64,000 nucleotides of DNA from assembly GCF_900099965.1 (NCBI RefSeq), contig NZ_FNDJ01000008.1:186001-250000 (forward strand). Direction: 5' to 3'. Positions 8,445-15,934 of the stretch are shown in pieces (positions within the stretch are counted from its first letter, which is position 1; every line of letters starts with the position of its first letter). Origin of the DNA: Nonomuraea jiangxiensis. Its GTDB lineage: Bacteria > Actinomycetota > Actinomycetes > Streptosporangiales > Streptosporangiaceae. The position numbers and the translations under genes are program-made. The notes under the pieces are model-generated. The model was not told the DNA's origin. It made no database searches and saw only the letters and a list, made by a program, of their open reading frames with translations.

Positions 8445-9917
8445 ATGACGCCTCGGCCGGTCCTGGGGCTGCGTGCCCGGCTGTTGTTCGCGTTCGCACT
8501 GCTGTGCGTGGTCACCGCGGCGGCGGTGGCCGGCGCGATCTACGTCGAGGCACGCAACGCCATCCTGCAGCGGGCCCAGGACGCCGCGGTGCAGGCGATG
8601 AGGACCCGCATGGAGGCGCTCTTCCCGTTGGAGACCGCGACTCCGGGCCCGGCCGAGCTCGACGACATCGTCCGCATCGTGACGGACGGCAACGGCCCCG
8701 TGGTCGCCGTCTACCACGAGGCGCACTCGGTGACCCGCCCGCCGCCAGGGGGGCGGAGGCCGCCCGGTGGCGGGCCCATCCTGACTCCCGAGGTGATTCC
8801 CTCGGGGCTGCGGCGCGTGGTGGCCGGCGGTGACATGGCCTGGCAACGCGTGGTGTGGCAGGGCCAACCCATCCTGATCATCGGCTCGCCGTTGCTGATC
8901 GCCGAGCCGGACCGCACGACGCGGGTGTCCGGCATCGAGATCTACACCGCACGCAACCTGCTCCCCGAACAGCACAGCATCGACCGGCTCGCCGCGTTCG
9001 CCTGGCTCACCGGCGGGGCCGCCCTGGCGTTCGCGGTCGTCCTGGCGTTGCTGGCCACCCGCGGCGTGCTCCGCCCGGTGCGCGAGCTCGGCCGGGCGGC
9101 ACGCCTGCTGGGCAAGGGCGAGATGCGGACCAGGATCGAGGTCCGCGGCTCCGACGAGCTGGCCGACGTGGCACGCACGTTCAACACCACCGCCGCGGAG
9201 CTGGAACGGCACGTCAGGCAGCTGCGCGAGATGGAGGCCGACGCCCGCCGGTTCGTGGCCGACGTGTCCCACGAACTGCGCACCCCGCTGGCCGCGCTCG
9301 CGGCGGTCGCCGACATCCTCGACGAGGAGGCGACCCGGCTGCCCGAGCCCGCCGGCAGGGCCGCCAGGCTGGTCAGCCAGGAGACGCTCAACCTCACCGG
9401 CCTGGTCAACGACCTCATCGAGATCAGCAGGTTCGACTCCGGCGTCGCCGCCCTCGCCCTGAACGAGATCGACGTGGCCGAGCTGGTGCGCGCGACCCTG
9501 CGTACCCGGGGCTGGACGGAGCCGGTGCACACCGAGCTTCCCCCCGGGGTGACGGCACGGCTGGACCCACGCCGCGTGGACGTCATCCTCGCCAACCTGG
9601 TCGGCAACGCCCTGCGGCACGGCGAGCCACCGGTGTCGGTACGGCTTTCCGCCGACCCGCACTGGATCGCCCTCGAGGTCCGCGACCACGGACCGGGGCT
9701 GGACGAGGCGGTGCTGCCGCACGTGTTCGACCGGTTCTACAAGGCCAGCGCATCCAGGGCCAGGTCCGAGGGGAGCGGCCTCGGACTCGCCATCGCCCGG
9801 GAGAACGCGCGCCTGCACCGAGGCGACCTCACCGTCACCAACGCCCCGGACGGCGGCGCCGTGTTCACGCTGCGCCTGCCACGCCGGGCACCCGATCCGG
9901 ACGGAGGCCCCGAATGA
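8445..9917 (+). CDS. HAMP-domain sensor histidine kinase
   Basis: A 490-residue membrane kinase. Two membrane segments (about residues 8-30 and 185-208) enclose an extracytoplasmic domain rich in Pro and Gly. A HAMP linker follows, then a HisKA helix with H276 in DVSHELRTPLAALAAV, and a HATPase_c domain with NLVGNALRHG, DHGPGLD and GSGLGLAIARENARLH. It should phosphorylate the preceding regulator. The stop overlaps the ATG of the lipoprotein gene, so regulator, kinase and lipoprotein form one unit. Similarity to the MtrB type is in domain order and C-terminal motifs only. Confidence 0.9.
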   Translation: MTPRPVLGLRARLLFAFALLCVVTAAAVAGAIYVEARNAILQRAQDAAVQAMRTRMEALFPLETATPGPAELDDIVRIVTDGNGPVVAVYHEAHSVTRPPPGGRRPPGGGPILTPEVIPSGLRRVVAGGDMAWQRVVWQGQPILIIGSPLLIAEPDRTTRVSGIEIYTARNLLPEQHSIDRLAAFAWLTGGAALAFAVVLALLATRGVLRPVRELGRAARLLGKGEMRTRIEVRGSDELADVARTFNTTAAELERHVRQLREMEADARRFVADVSHELRTPLAALAAVADILDEEATRLPEPAGRAARLVSQETLNLTGLVNDLIEISRFDSGVAALALNEIDVAELVRATLRTRGWTEPVHTELPPGVTARLDPRRVDVILANLVGNALRHGEPPVSVRLSADPHWIALEVRDHGPGLDEAVLPHVFDRFYKASASRARSEGSGLGLAIARENARLHRGDLTVTNAPDGGAVFTLRLPRRAPDPDGGPE

Positions 9918-10450
9918 GGACCGCGCTCCCCCGCCGCGCGCTCGCCGCGGGCCTCGTGTCGCTCCTCGCCGTGGCCGGCTGCGGCGTGCGACCCAGCGAC
10001 GCCATCCCCGCCGGCGACCCGCCGAGCGGATTCGTCCAACCGACCCGGAAGATCACCATCTACCTGGTGAAAGCCGGCCGGCTCAGCCCGGTGACGCGGC
10101 CCGGTCCCGGACCGTCCCCAGCGGACACGCTCGCGCTGCTGGCGGCCGGACCCACCGCGACAGAACAGGCGCACGGACTCACCACCGACGTCCCGCCCGA
10201 CGCCGGCCCGTTCTCGGTGACCGTCCGGCCGGCCGGCCGCTTGGTGGTGAACCCGTCCACTCCGGCCGGTGACCTGTCGAAACTGGCCGTCGAGCAGATC
10301 GGGTGCACGGCCGCCGCCGCGACGCCGGTAACCCCCGCCCAGGTCTCCGTCGTCGGTGCCGGGCGGAGCGTCAGCCTCCGGAACTGCCCGGGTACCGGTG
10401 GCGACGTGCCCCCTCCCTTGGACATACCTCCGTCGCCCTCGTCAGATTGA
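9914..10450 (+). CDS. Short GerMN-like lipoprotein linked to the two-component system
   Basis: A 178-residue lipoprotein: RR-containing signal peptide, then the lipobox AVAGC with C23. The body resembles a GerMN (sporulation/germination) domain, seen in KITIYLVKAGRLSPVTR and PADTLALLAAGPTATEQAHGL, as found in LpqB. LpqB is about three times longer and has a propeller-like C-terminal part that is absent here. The C-terminal ~40 residues are Pro/Gly/Ser-rich and low complexity. The ATG overlaps the kinase stop, implying that it modulates the sensor outside the membrane. The whole 537-base frame lies in a longer overlapping open frame, which I reject as a shadow of the kinase. Confidence 0.82.
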   Translation: MRTALPRRALAAGLVSLLAVAGCGVRPSDAIPAGDPPSGFVQPTRKITIYLVKAGRLSPVTRPGPGPSPADTLALLAAGPTATEQAHGLTTDVPPDAGPFSVTVRPAGRLVVNPSTPAGDLSKLAVEQIGCTAAAATPVTPAQVSVVGAGRSVSLRNCPGTGGDVPPPLDIPPSPSSD

Positions 10451-10570
10451 GGGGGAGCGTGTCGCTCGGCGGCTTCAGCCCACTCCGGTCCTCGGCGCTC
10501 TCGACCGTGGCCGCCCGGCTGGATGCGACGCCGATGTCCGTCGGGACCCACTTGGCCGCCGCACCGCTCC

Positions 10571-11980
10571 CTACGAGGTGGCGTGCCCCGGTGCCGTTGA
10601 GCGGCCGGGCGTCACCAGCGCGGCGATGACGGCGCCGACCGCCGACGCGACAGCGGCCACGGTGAACCCGCTGGTGAACCCGCTCAACGTGTCCCCGGCC
10701 AGGCTCGCGGCCGCGACACTGGAAATGACGGCGGCTCCGATGGAGGCGCCGAACTCATGAAAAGTGCTCACGATACCGGAGGCGATCCCGGCCTCATGCG
10801 GCGCCACCTGACCGAGCGCCGTCGCCGAGGCGATGACGAACATCGCCCCCGTGCCCGCCGCCGCGACGGCCACGCCTATCACGACGCTGACCGGGTTCAT
10901 CGACACGGCCGGCACGGCCATGCCGAGCGCCGCGACCGTCAGGCCCGCGACGGCCAGGCCACGCCCGCCCCATCGGCCGAGCAGGCGTCCGGTCAGGTTG
11001 GCGCCGAGCATCGTCGCCAGCGCCACCGGCAGGAACAACAGCCCGGCCTGCAACGCGCCGTACTTCAGAGCGTGCTGGAAGTAGAACGTCCCCAGGAAGA
11101 ACACCGCGATCATCAGCGCCGTCGCCATCAGGATGAGAAAGGCGCCGATCGCCACGGGCCGCCGGGCCAGCAGTCGCACATCCATCAGGGGCGAGCGCGC
11201 CCGCCGCTGCCACAGCACGAACAGCACGTAACCCACGGCAGCCGCCGGCACGAGCCATCCGGTGAGCGCGCTGAGCCACCCCCGCTCACCGGCGGCGATG
11301 AGCGCATAGATCAACGACCCGCTGGCGGACGTCACCAGGATCGCGCCGAGAACGTCGAGCCGGGGCCGGTCGGCGGAGGTAGGCACCCGTGCCGGAAGCA
11401 GTACGGCGAGCACCACGACGATCAGCAGCCCGATGGGCACGTTGACATGGAACACCCACGGCCACCCGGGCCCGGCGGTGAGCAGGCCACCGAGGAGAAC
11501 GCCGAGCGCGGCACCGCCACCGCCGAGCGCGGACCACACGCCCAGAGCCTTGTTACGCTCCTCCCCGTCGAACAGGGCCACCACCAGCGACAGAGCCGCG
11601 GGCGACAACAGCGCGGCCCCGACCCCCTGCGCCACGCGACCACCCAGCAGCATGCCCGCTGATCCGGCCAGCCCCGTGACCAGCGACGCCAGGGTGAACA
11701 ACAACAGCCCAGCGATCACGACCCGCTTGGCGCCCACCAAGTCCGTGATGCGCCCGCCGAGCAGCATCAGCCCGCCGAAGGTGAGCGTGTAGGCGCTGAC
11801 CGTCCAGGTCAGTGCCTCACGACTGAGGCCGAGATCCGTCTCCATGTGAGGCAACGCGATGGCCACGACGGTGACGTCGAGGATCAGCATGAGTTGCGCC
11901 ACGCCGAGAAAGCCGAGAACGCGCCACCGCGCCGGATGCGGCTCATGGGGCGCCGTCGGTCGCACTGTGGGTCGGGACAT
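10571..11980 (-). CDS. MFS drug-exporter (DHA2/EmrB-QacA type, 14 TM)
   Basis: A 469-residue polytopic transporter with about 14 membrane segments. The first helix carries LMILDVTVVAIALPHMETDLG, typical of DHA2 proton antiporters, and GGRITDLVGAKRV is the loop 2-3 motif A. A ribosome site GGAGG precedes the ATG. It diverges from a TetR gene with two tandem operator sequences in between, which is the usual layout of a ligand-induced efflux pair. The substrate is unknown. Confidence 0.9.
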   Translation of the reverse strand: MSRPTVRPTAPHEPHPARWRVLGFLGVAQLMLILDVTVVAIALPHMETDLGLSREALTWTVSAYTLTFGGLMLLGGRITDLVGAKRVVIAGLLLFTLASLVTGLAGSAGMLLGGRVAQGVGAALLSPAALSLVVALFDGEERNKALGVWSALGGGGAALGVLLGGLLTAGPGWPWVFHVNVPIGLLIVVVLAVLLPARVPTSADRPRLDVLGAILVTSASGSLIYALIAAGERGWLSALTGWLVPAAAVGYVLFVLWQRRARSPLMDVRLLARRPVAIGAFLILMATALMIAVFFLGTFYFQHALKYGALQAGLLFLPVALATMLGANLTGRLLGRWGGRGLAVAGLTVAALGMAVPAVSMNPVSVVIGVAVAAAGTGAMFVIASATALGQVAPHEAGIASGIVSTFHEFGASIGAAVISSVAAASLAGDTLSGFTSGFTVAAVASAVGAVIAALVTPGRSTAPGHATS

Positions 11981-11998
11981 CGAATCCTCCAGACAGTA

Positions 11999-12058
11999 AC
12001 TCGTACATCCATATACGAGTTTGTCCGCCCACTATAAGTCGTACACGCACATACGCGA
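11999..12058. promoter_or_regulatory. Two tandem TetR operators between MFS exporter and TetR
   Basis: Site 1 is at 11999-12020: half-sites ACTCGTA and TACGAGT are perfect inverted repeats around an 8-base centre. Site 2 at 12037-12058 matches site 1 in 16 of 22 positions, with arms GTCGTAC and ATACGCG. Centres are 38 bases apart. Both lie upstream of both divergent genes, so the TetR protein probably represses the exporter and itself. Confidence 0.8.
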
Positions 12059-12071
12059 TAGAGTGGCGAGC

Positions 12072-12650
12072 ATGGCCGCACCTTCCGCGCGCTCCAGACG
12101 CCGCGCCGATGCCGAGCGCAGCATCGCCCGCATCGTCTCCGCGGCACGCGAACTGATGAGCTCGGACCCGAACGCGACCACCGACGACATCGCCCAGGCC
12201 GCCGGCGTCGGACGGATGACCCTCTACGGGCACTTCCGCACCCGGGCGGACCTCATCGAGGCCGCGCTCACGGACGCGCTGCGCGCCGGCGAGGAAACCC
12301 TGGCCTCCATCGACCTGACCGGAGATGCCCGCGAGGCCATGACCCGCCTGCTGGCGTCAAGCTGGGAGCTCCTGGCCGAATCCGGGGCCCTGCTGGCCGC
12401 CGCCGAAGGAGTCCTCCCGGCAGGACGGGTACGAGAACTGCACGCCGAACCCGTTCAGCGCATGACCGAGCTCATCCACCGCGGCCAGGAACAAGGCGTC
12501 TTCCGCACCGACCTGCCCACCACCTGGCTGGTCAGCCTCACCCACTACATCCTGCACGGCGCGACCAACGAGGTACGCGTAGGACGCCTGCCGGCGCAGG
12601 ACGCCGCCGACGTGGTGACGAAGTCCATCCAGGCGGCCTTGTCGAGTTAG
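12072..12650 (+). CDS. TetR-family transcriptional regulator
   Basis: A 192-residue repressor. The N-terminal HTH is clear (ATTDDIAQAAGVGRMTLYGHF), followed by an all-helical ligand domain. I chose ATG 12072 because the upstream in-frame ATG would put site 2 of the operator pair inside the coding region. It probably controls the divergent MFS exporter. Inducer unknown. Confidence 0.9.
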   Translation: MAAPSARSRRRADAERSIARIVSAARELMSSDPNATTDDIAQAAGVGRMTLYGHFRTRADLIEAALTDALRAGEETLASIDLTGDAREAMTRLLASSWELLAESGALLAAAEGVLPAGRVRELHAEPVQRMTELIHRGQEQGVFRTDLPTTWLVSLTHYILHGATNEVRVGRLPAQDAADVVTKSIQAALSS

Positions 12651-12666
12651 GCTTTTGCGACCCGAG

Positions 12667-12684
12667 CGCCTTTACAAAGTAAAT
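12667..12684. other. AT-rich 18-base motif in a convergent gap (copy 1)
   Basis: CGCCTTTACAAAGTAAAT, with a self-complementary TTTAC-AAA-GTAAA core, lies between the convergent TetR and NarL regulator genes. It recurs with two changes at 49888-49905, again between convergent genes. Function unknown. Confidence 0.45.
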
Positions 12685-12722
12685 ACATACTTGTGCAGGC
12701 AATACCCCGTCCTCCGCGCCTC

Positions 12723-13403
12723 TTAACCCAGCCCGGCGTCGTGGACGATGAGGGCTAGCTGGACCCGGTTGTCCAGGCCCGCCTTGGTGAGAATGCGGGA
12801 GATGTACCCTTTCACGGTCCCCACGCTCATGTGCAGCTCCCCCGCGATCACCGCGTTCGGCTTCCCCTGGCCGACCGCCAGAGCCACTTCGCGCTCCCGC
12901 TCACTCAGCCGCGCGAGCACCTGACGGGCGTCGGTACGCCGTCGGCTCTCCTCCTCGGGCACCAGGTGGGCGATCAGCTTGCGCGTGACGCTCGGCGACA
13001 GGATCGGCTCCCCCGCCACGACCTTCCGCACGGCGTCCACGATGCCCTCCGGCGGGGTGTCCTTGAGCAGGAACCCGCTCGCCCCCGACCGCAGCGCCCT
13101 GAACACCAGCTCGTCGGCGTCGAACGTGGTGAGCACCACCACCTCGGGCGCCCCCGATCGAGCCCGCAGCCGCCGGGTCGCCTCGATGCCGTCGAGGCCG
13201 TTCATCCGGATGTCCATGAGCACCACGTCAGGACCGTGCTCCGCCACGGCGCTCTCCACCTCGCCGCCGTCGGCCACCGCGCCGACGATGTGCAGGTCGG
13301 GAGCGCCTTTGAGCATCAACGTCAGACCGGCGCGTACGAGGGCGTCGTCGTCCACGATCAGCACCCGGATCGGCGCGCTCCCATCGGCTCTCACCCGGGC
13401 CAT
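12723..13403 (-). CDS. NarL/LuxR-family response regulator
   Basis: A 226-residue regulator: receiver domain with VDDD acidic triad, phospho-acceptor D64 in VVLMDIRMNG, TTF with the switch Thr and KDTPPEG with the Lys. The C terminus has a LuxR-type HTH (LSEREREVALAVGQGKPNAVIA and MSVGTVKGYISRI). ATG 13403 is chosen because the longer frame reads back through the kinase gene. It starts one base after the kinase stop, so the two are co-translated. Confidence 0.93.
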   Translation of the reverse strand: MARVRADGSAPIRVLIVDDDALVRAGLTLMLKGAPDLHIVGAVADGGEVESAVAEHGPDVVLMDIRMNGLDGIEATRRLRARSGAPEVVVLTTFDADELVFRALRSGASGFLLKDTPPEGIVDAVRKVVAGEPILSPSVTRKLIAHLVPEEESRRRTDARQVLARLSEREREVALAVGQGKPNAVIAGELHMSVGTVKGYISRILTKAGLDNRVQLALIVHDAGLG

Positions 13404-13404
13404 G

Positions 13405-14595
13405 CTAGCCAGGCCCGCACCGCGGCCACGGCAGCCGGGCCACCAGCCGGAACCCGCCGTCCGCCGTCTCCCCGCACTCCAACCGGCCACCGGCCAGCGA
13501 CGCCCGTTCCGCCAGCCCGGCAAGCCCCGCCCCCGCCCCGGTCGTCGCGGGTGCCGGGCCGCTGTGCAGCGGGTTGCGTACCTCGACCACCAGCTCAGCC
13601 CCCCTCGTGCCCGACACGAGCACCGTGACGGGCTGACCGGGCGCGTGCTTGCGCGCGTTCGTGAGCCCCTCCTGCACGATCCTGTACGCGGCGCGCCCCA
13701 CCCCATCCGGCACCTCGGACAGACGCACGCCATGATCGCGCACCTCGACCCGCATCCCTGCCTGCCGCGACTCCTCCACGAGCGCCCCGAGATCCACCCC
13801 GCCGCCGGGCGGCGACCCGGTGCCGGGCGATGGCGGTGGTTCCTGATCGCGGAGGACCGAGATGACGCTCCGCAGCTCCTCCAGCGCCAGGCGGGCGCTC
13901 GACCGGATCACCCCGGCCGCCTCCGCGACCTCGCCCGGCGTCGCGTCCGCGTTGAACTCCAGCGCCCCCGCGTGCACCGCCAGCAACGACAACCGGTGAG
14001 CGAGCACGTCATGCATCTCCCGGGCGATCCCGAGCCGTTCGGCGCGGCGGGCCTCCTCGGCGCGCAGCCGCTGCTCGGCCTCCGCCCGGCGAGCCCGTTC
14101 GGCCAGCGACAGCAACAGCTCCCGGCGGGTACGCGCCAGCAGCCCCCACGCGGTCACCGCCACCCCGAACAGCACCCCGACCAGCGCCCACACCGCATAA
14201 GGCGCCAGCCCGGGCGGCCGCAACGCGAACCTGACCAGCGTCGCCCCCACCCCCGCAGCCCCCACCGCGATCGCCACGCGCGGCCGCCGATACAGGGCCG
14301 CCATCAGCGCGGCGATCCCCGCCGCCACCGACGCCGAGGCGGCGGGCACCGACAGCGCGATCACCGCCAGCCCCGCGGACACGGGCCATCTCCTGCACAG
14401 CAACACACCCGCGCAGGCCAGCGCGCCACCCACCAGGTCGGCGACCAGGTGCCAGCCAGGACCGCCCGCCAGATCCCCCAGGACCACCGCCACCGCTCCG
14501 GCGAGCGCGGGCACGAACCCGGCCAGGCCCACGACCCAGCCGCGCCGCGACCGCAGCCGGCCGATCCGCACCTCATCCGCGCTGGTCAGGGTCAC
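13405..14595 (-). CDS. Sensor histidine kinase (HisKA_3/DesK-like)
   Basis: About 396 residues with roughly four to six N-terminal membrane segments, then the HisKA_3 dimerisation helix with the His in REMHDVLAHRLSLLAVHAG, and a HATPase domain with RIVQEGLTNARKHA and GLAGLAERA. The motif order is that of kinases paired with NarL regulators. GTG 14595 is preferred: a TACGAT -10-like box ends eight bases before it and there is no ribosome site, as in leaderless actinobacterial mRNAs. ATG at 14658 would extend it by 21 residues. The signal is unknown. Confidence 0.87.
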   Translation of the reverse strand: MTLTSADEVRIGRLRSRRGWVVGLAGFVPALAGAVAVVLGDLAGGPGWHLVADLVGGALACAGVLLCRRWPVSAGLAVIALSVPAASASVAAGIAALMAALYRRPRVAIAVGAAGVGATLVRFALRPPGLAPYAVWALVGVLFGVAVTAWGLLARTRRELLLSLAERARRAEAEQRLRAEEARRAERLGIAREMHDVLAHRLSLLAVHAGALEFNADATPGEVAEAAGVIRSSARLALEELRSVISVLRDQEPPPSPGTGSPPGGGVDLGALVEESRQAGMRVEVRDHGVRLSEVPDGVGRAAYRIVQEGLTNARKHAPGQPVTVLVSGTRGAELVVEVRNPLHSGPAPATTGAGAGLAGLAERASLAGGRLECGETADGGFRLVARLPWPRCGPG

Positions 14596-14603
14596 AACCG
14601 CCG

Positions 14604-14609
14604 ATCGTA
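14604..14609 (-). promoter_or_regulatory. -10 box (TACGAT) of a probable leaderless mRNA for the sensor kinase
   Basis: Reading leftward, TACGAT is followed by eight bases and then GTG 14595 with no ribosome site between. TTGCCA lies 20 bases further upstream as a weak -35. Supports the GTG start. Confidence 0.45.
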
Positions 14610-14757
14610 GCCCGCCCCGGAGCCTCGCCTGGCAACCGAAGTCCACCGTGGACCGCAACCAAAGTCAGCAAAAGTGTCTCGCGGAAGCAACCTGGGCTGC
14701 CACGTTCCGGCCGTCCGCCAGCAGCGGCAGGCTCCCGCCGCCCGGCACGCTGGCCTC

Positions 14758-15828
14758 GTGAACGCACCCGACCTACCCAAGGGCGGCCGACGCGCCGCGT
14801 TGCTGCTCGCGGTGATCACCCCGGTCATCGCCGAGCTCACCCTCGGCAACCCGCCGCTCAGCCAGATCTGGCTGATGCTCCTGTGGATCCCGATCTACGG
14901 CGCCGGCACGGTGCTGATCCGGGAGCTGGTACGACGGCGCCGCGGGGGCTGGCCGTCGATCCTGCTGCTCGGACTGGCGTACGGCATCGTCGAGGAGGGA
15001 CTGGTGTTGCAGGCGCTCAGCAGCCCCACCATGTACGGGGTGGCGGGGTGGGCGCCGAGGTTCCTCGGGCTGAACAGCGCCTATGCCGAGCTCAACCTGC
15101 CCTACCACGCCGTGTTCAGCGTGGCGTTGCCGATCCTCCTGGCCGACGTGGCGTTCCCGTCGCTGCGCGACCGGCCGTATCTGAAGCGGACGGGGGTCGT
15201 GGTGGCCGGAGTGGTGTTCGTGCTGGGCGGGCTGCTGCTGCGGGTGACCGTGGCGACCTCAATCGACCCTGGCTACCAGGCACCGGTCGCGGTGCTGGCA
15301 GGATGCGTGGCCGCCGTAGCACTGCTGGCGGTGGTGGCCCTACGTGTCCTTCCGCCCACCGCGCCCGTGACTTCCGCTTCACGCGCAGCCGAAGCGTCCG
15401 CCGCCTCCCGGGCGACGGTGGACGATACGCCGGTGGGGGCGCTTCCCGGACCCCGGGTGGTGGGGGTTTTCGGGGTGTTGGCGGGGTTCGGGTATCTGGC
15501 GCTGCTGTTCCCGTTCGGCGGCGCCGGTCAGCCCGCCTTCACTCACGGCGGCTGGGTGGCGGCGCCGATGCTGGGCGCGGCGGTGGTCGCGGTGCTGGCC
15601 GGGTGGCTGCTACGCCGGTGGACGGCGAGCGGAGGGTGGACCGACCGGCACAGCCTCTACCTGGCCGGTGGGGCGTTGGTGGGGCACACCGTGTTCGGGG
15701 TGGTGGCCAACGCCGTCACCCTCGCCGACAAGCTGGGACTGTCCGCCCTGGGGCTGGTCATGGTAGGTCTGCTGGCGCTGCTCGGCCGCCGAGTCCGGCG
15801 AACCCAGGAGGCGACAAGCGAGCGGTAG
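14758..15828 (+). CDS. Polytopic membrane protein of unknown function
   Basis: A 356-residue protein with about eight to nine hydrophobic segments, including IWLMLLWIPIYGAGTVLI, AVFSVALPILLADVAF and GVVVAGVVFVLGGLLL. A conserved-looking GIVEEGLVLQ sits in helix 3. A Pro/Ala-rich cytoplasmic loop separates the two halves. I do not recognise a family; the EExxx motif faintly recalls CPBP-type proteins but the rest does not. GTG 14758 is chosen since the upstream frame is low in coding character and overlaps the divergent promoter region. A hairpin follows the stop. Confidence 0.65.
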   Translation: MNAPDLPKGGRRAALLLAVITPVIAELTLGNPPLSQIWLMLLWIPIYGAGTVLIRELVRRRRGGWPSILLLGLAYGIVEEGLVLQALSSPTMYGVAGWAPRFLGLNSAYAELNLPYHAVFSVALPILLADVAFPSLRDRPYLKRTGVVVAGVVFVLGGLLLRVTVATSIDPGYQAPVAVLAGCVAAVALLAVVALRVLPPTAPVTSASRAAEASAASRATVDDTPVGALPGPRVVGVFGVLAGFGYLALLFPFGGAGQPAFTHGGWVAAPMLGAAVVAVLAGWLLRRWTASGGWTDRHSLYLAGGALVGHTVFGVVANAVTLADKLGLSALGLVMVGLLALLGRRVRRTQEATSER

Positions 15829-15859
15829 CGCCGAGATCCTCCCAGGGTCACTGGCGGCT

Positions 15860-15877
15860 CTGGGAGCAGGCTCCCAG
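15860..15877 (+). terminator. Hairpin after the membrane-protein gene
   Basis: CTGGGAGC-AG-GCTCCCAG is a perfect 8-base inverted repeat with a minimal loop, 31 bases after the stop codon. There is no U-tract, as is common for actinobacterial terminators. Confidence 0.55.
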
Positions 15878-15934
15878 CCGAGAATCCTTCACGAGGCCGA
15901 AGAAATCGGTAGCACGGGAGACGAGGCTATCGGC

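Noticed and set aside
8855..9913. Upstream extension of the lipoprotein frame through the kinase gene
   Set aside because: Arg/Pro-rich out-of-frame translation of the kinase; the true start is the ATG before the lipobox signal peptide.
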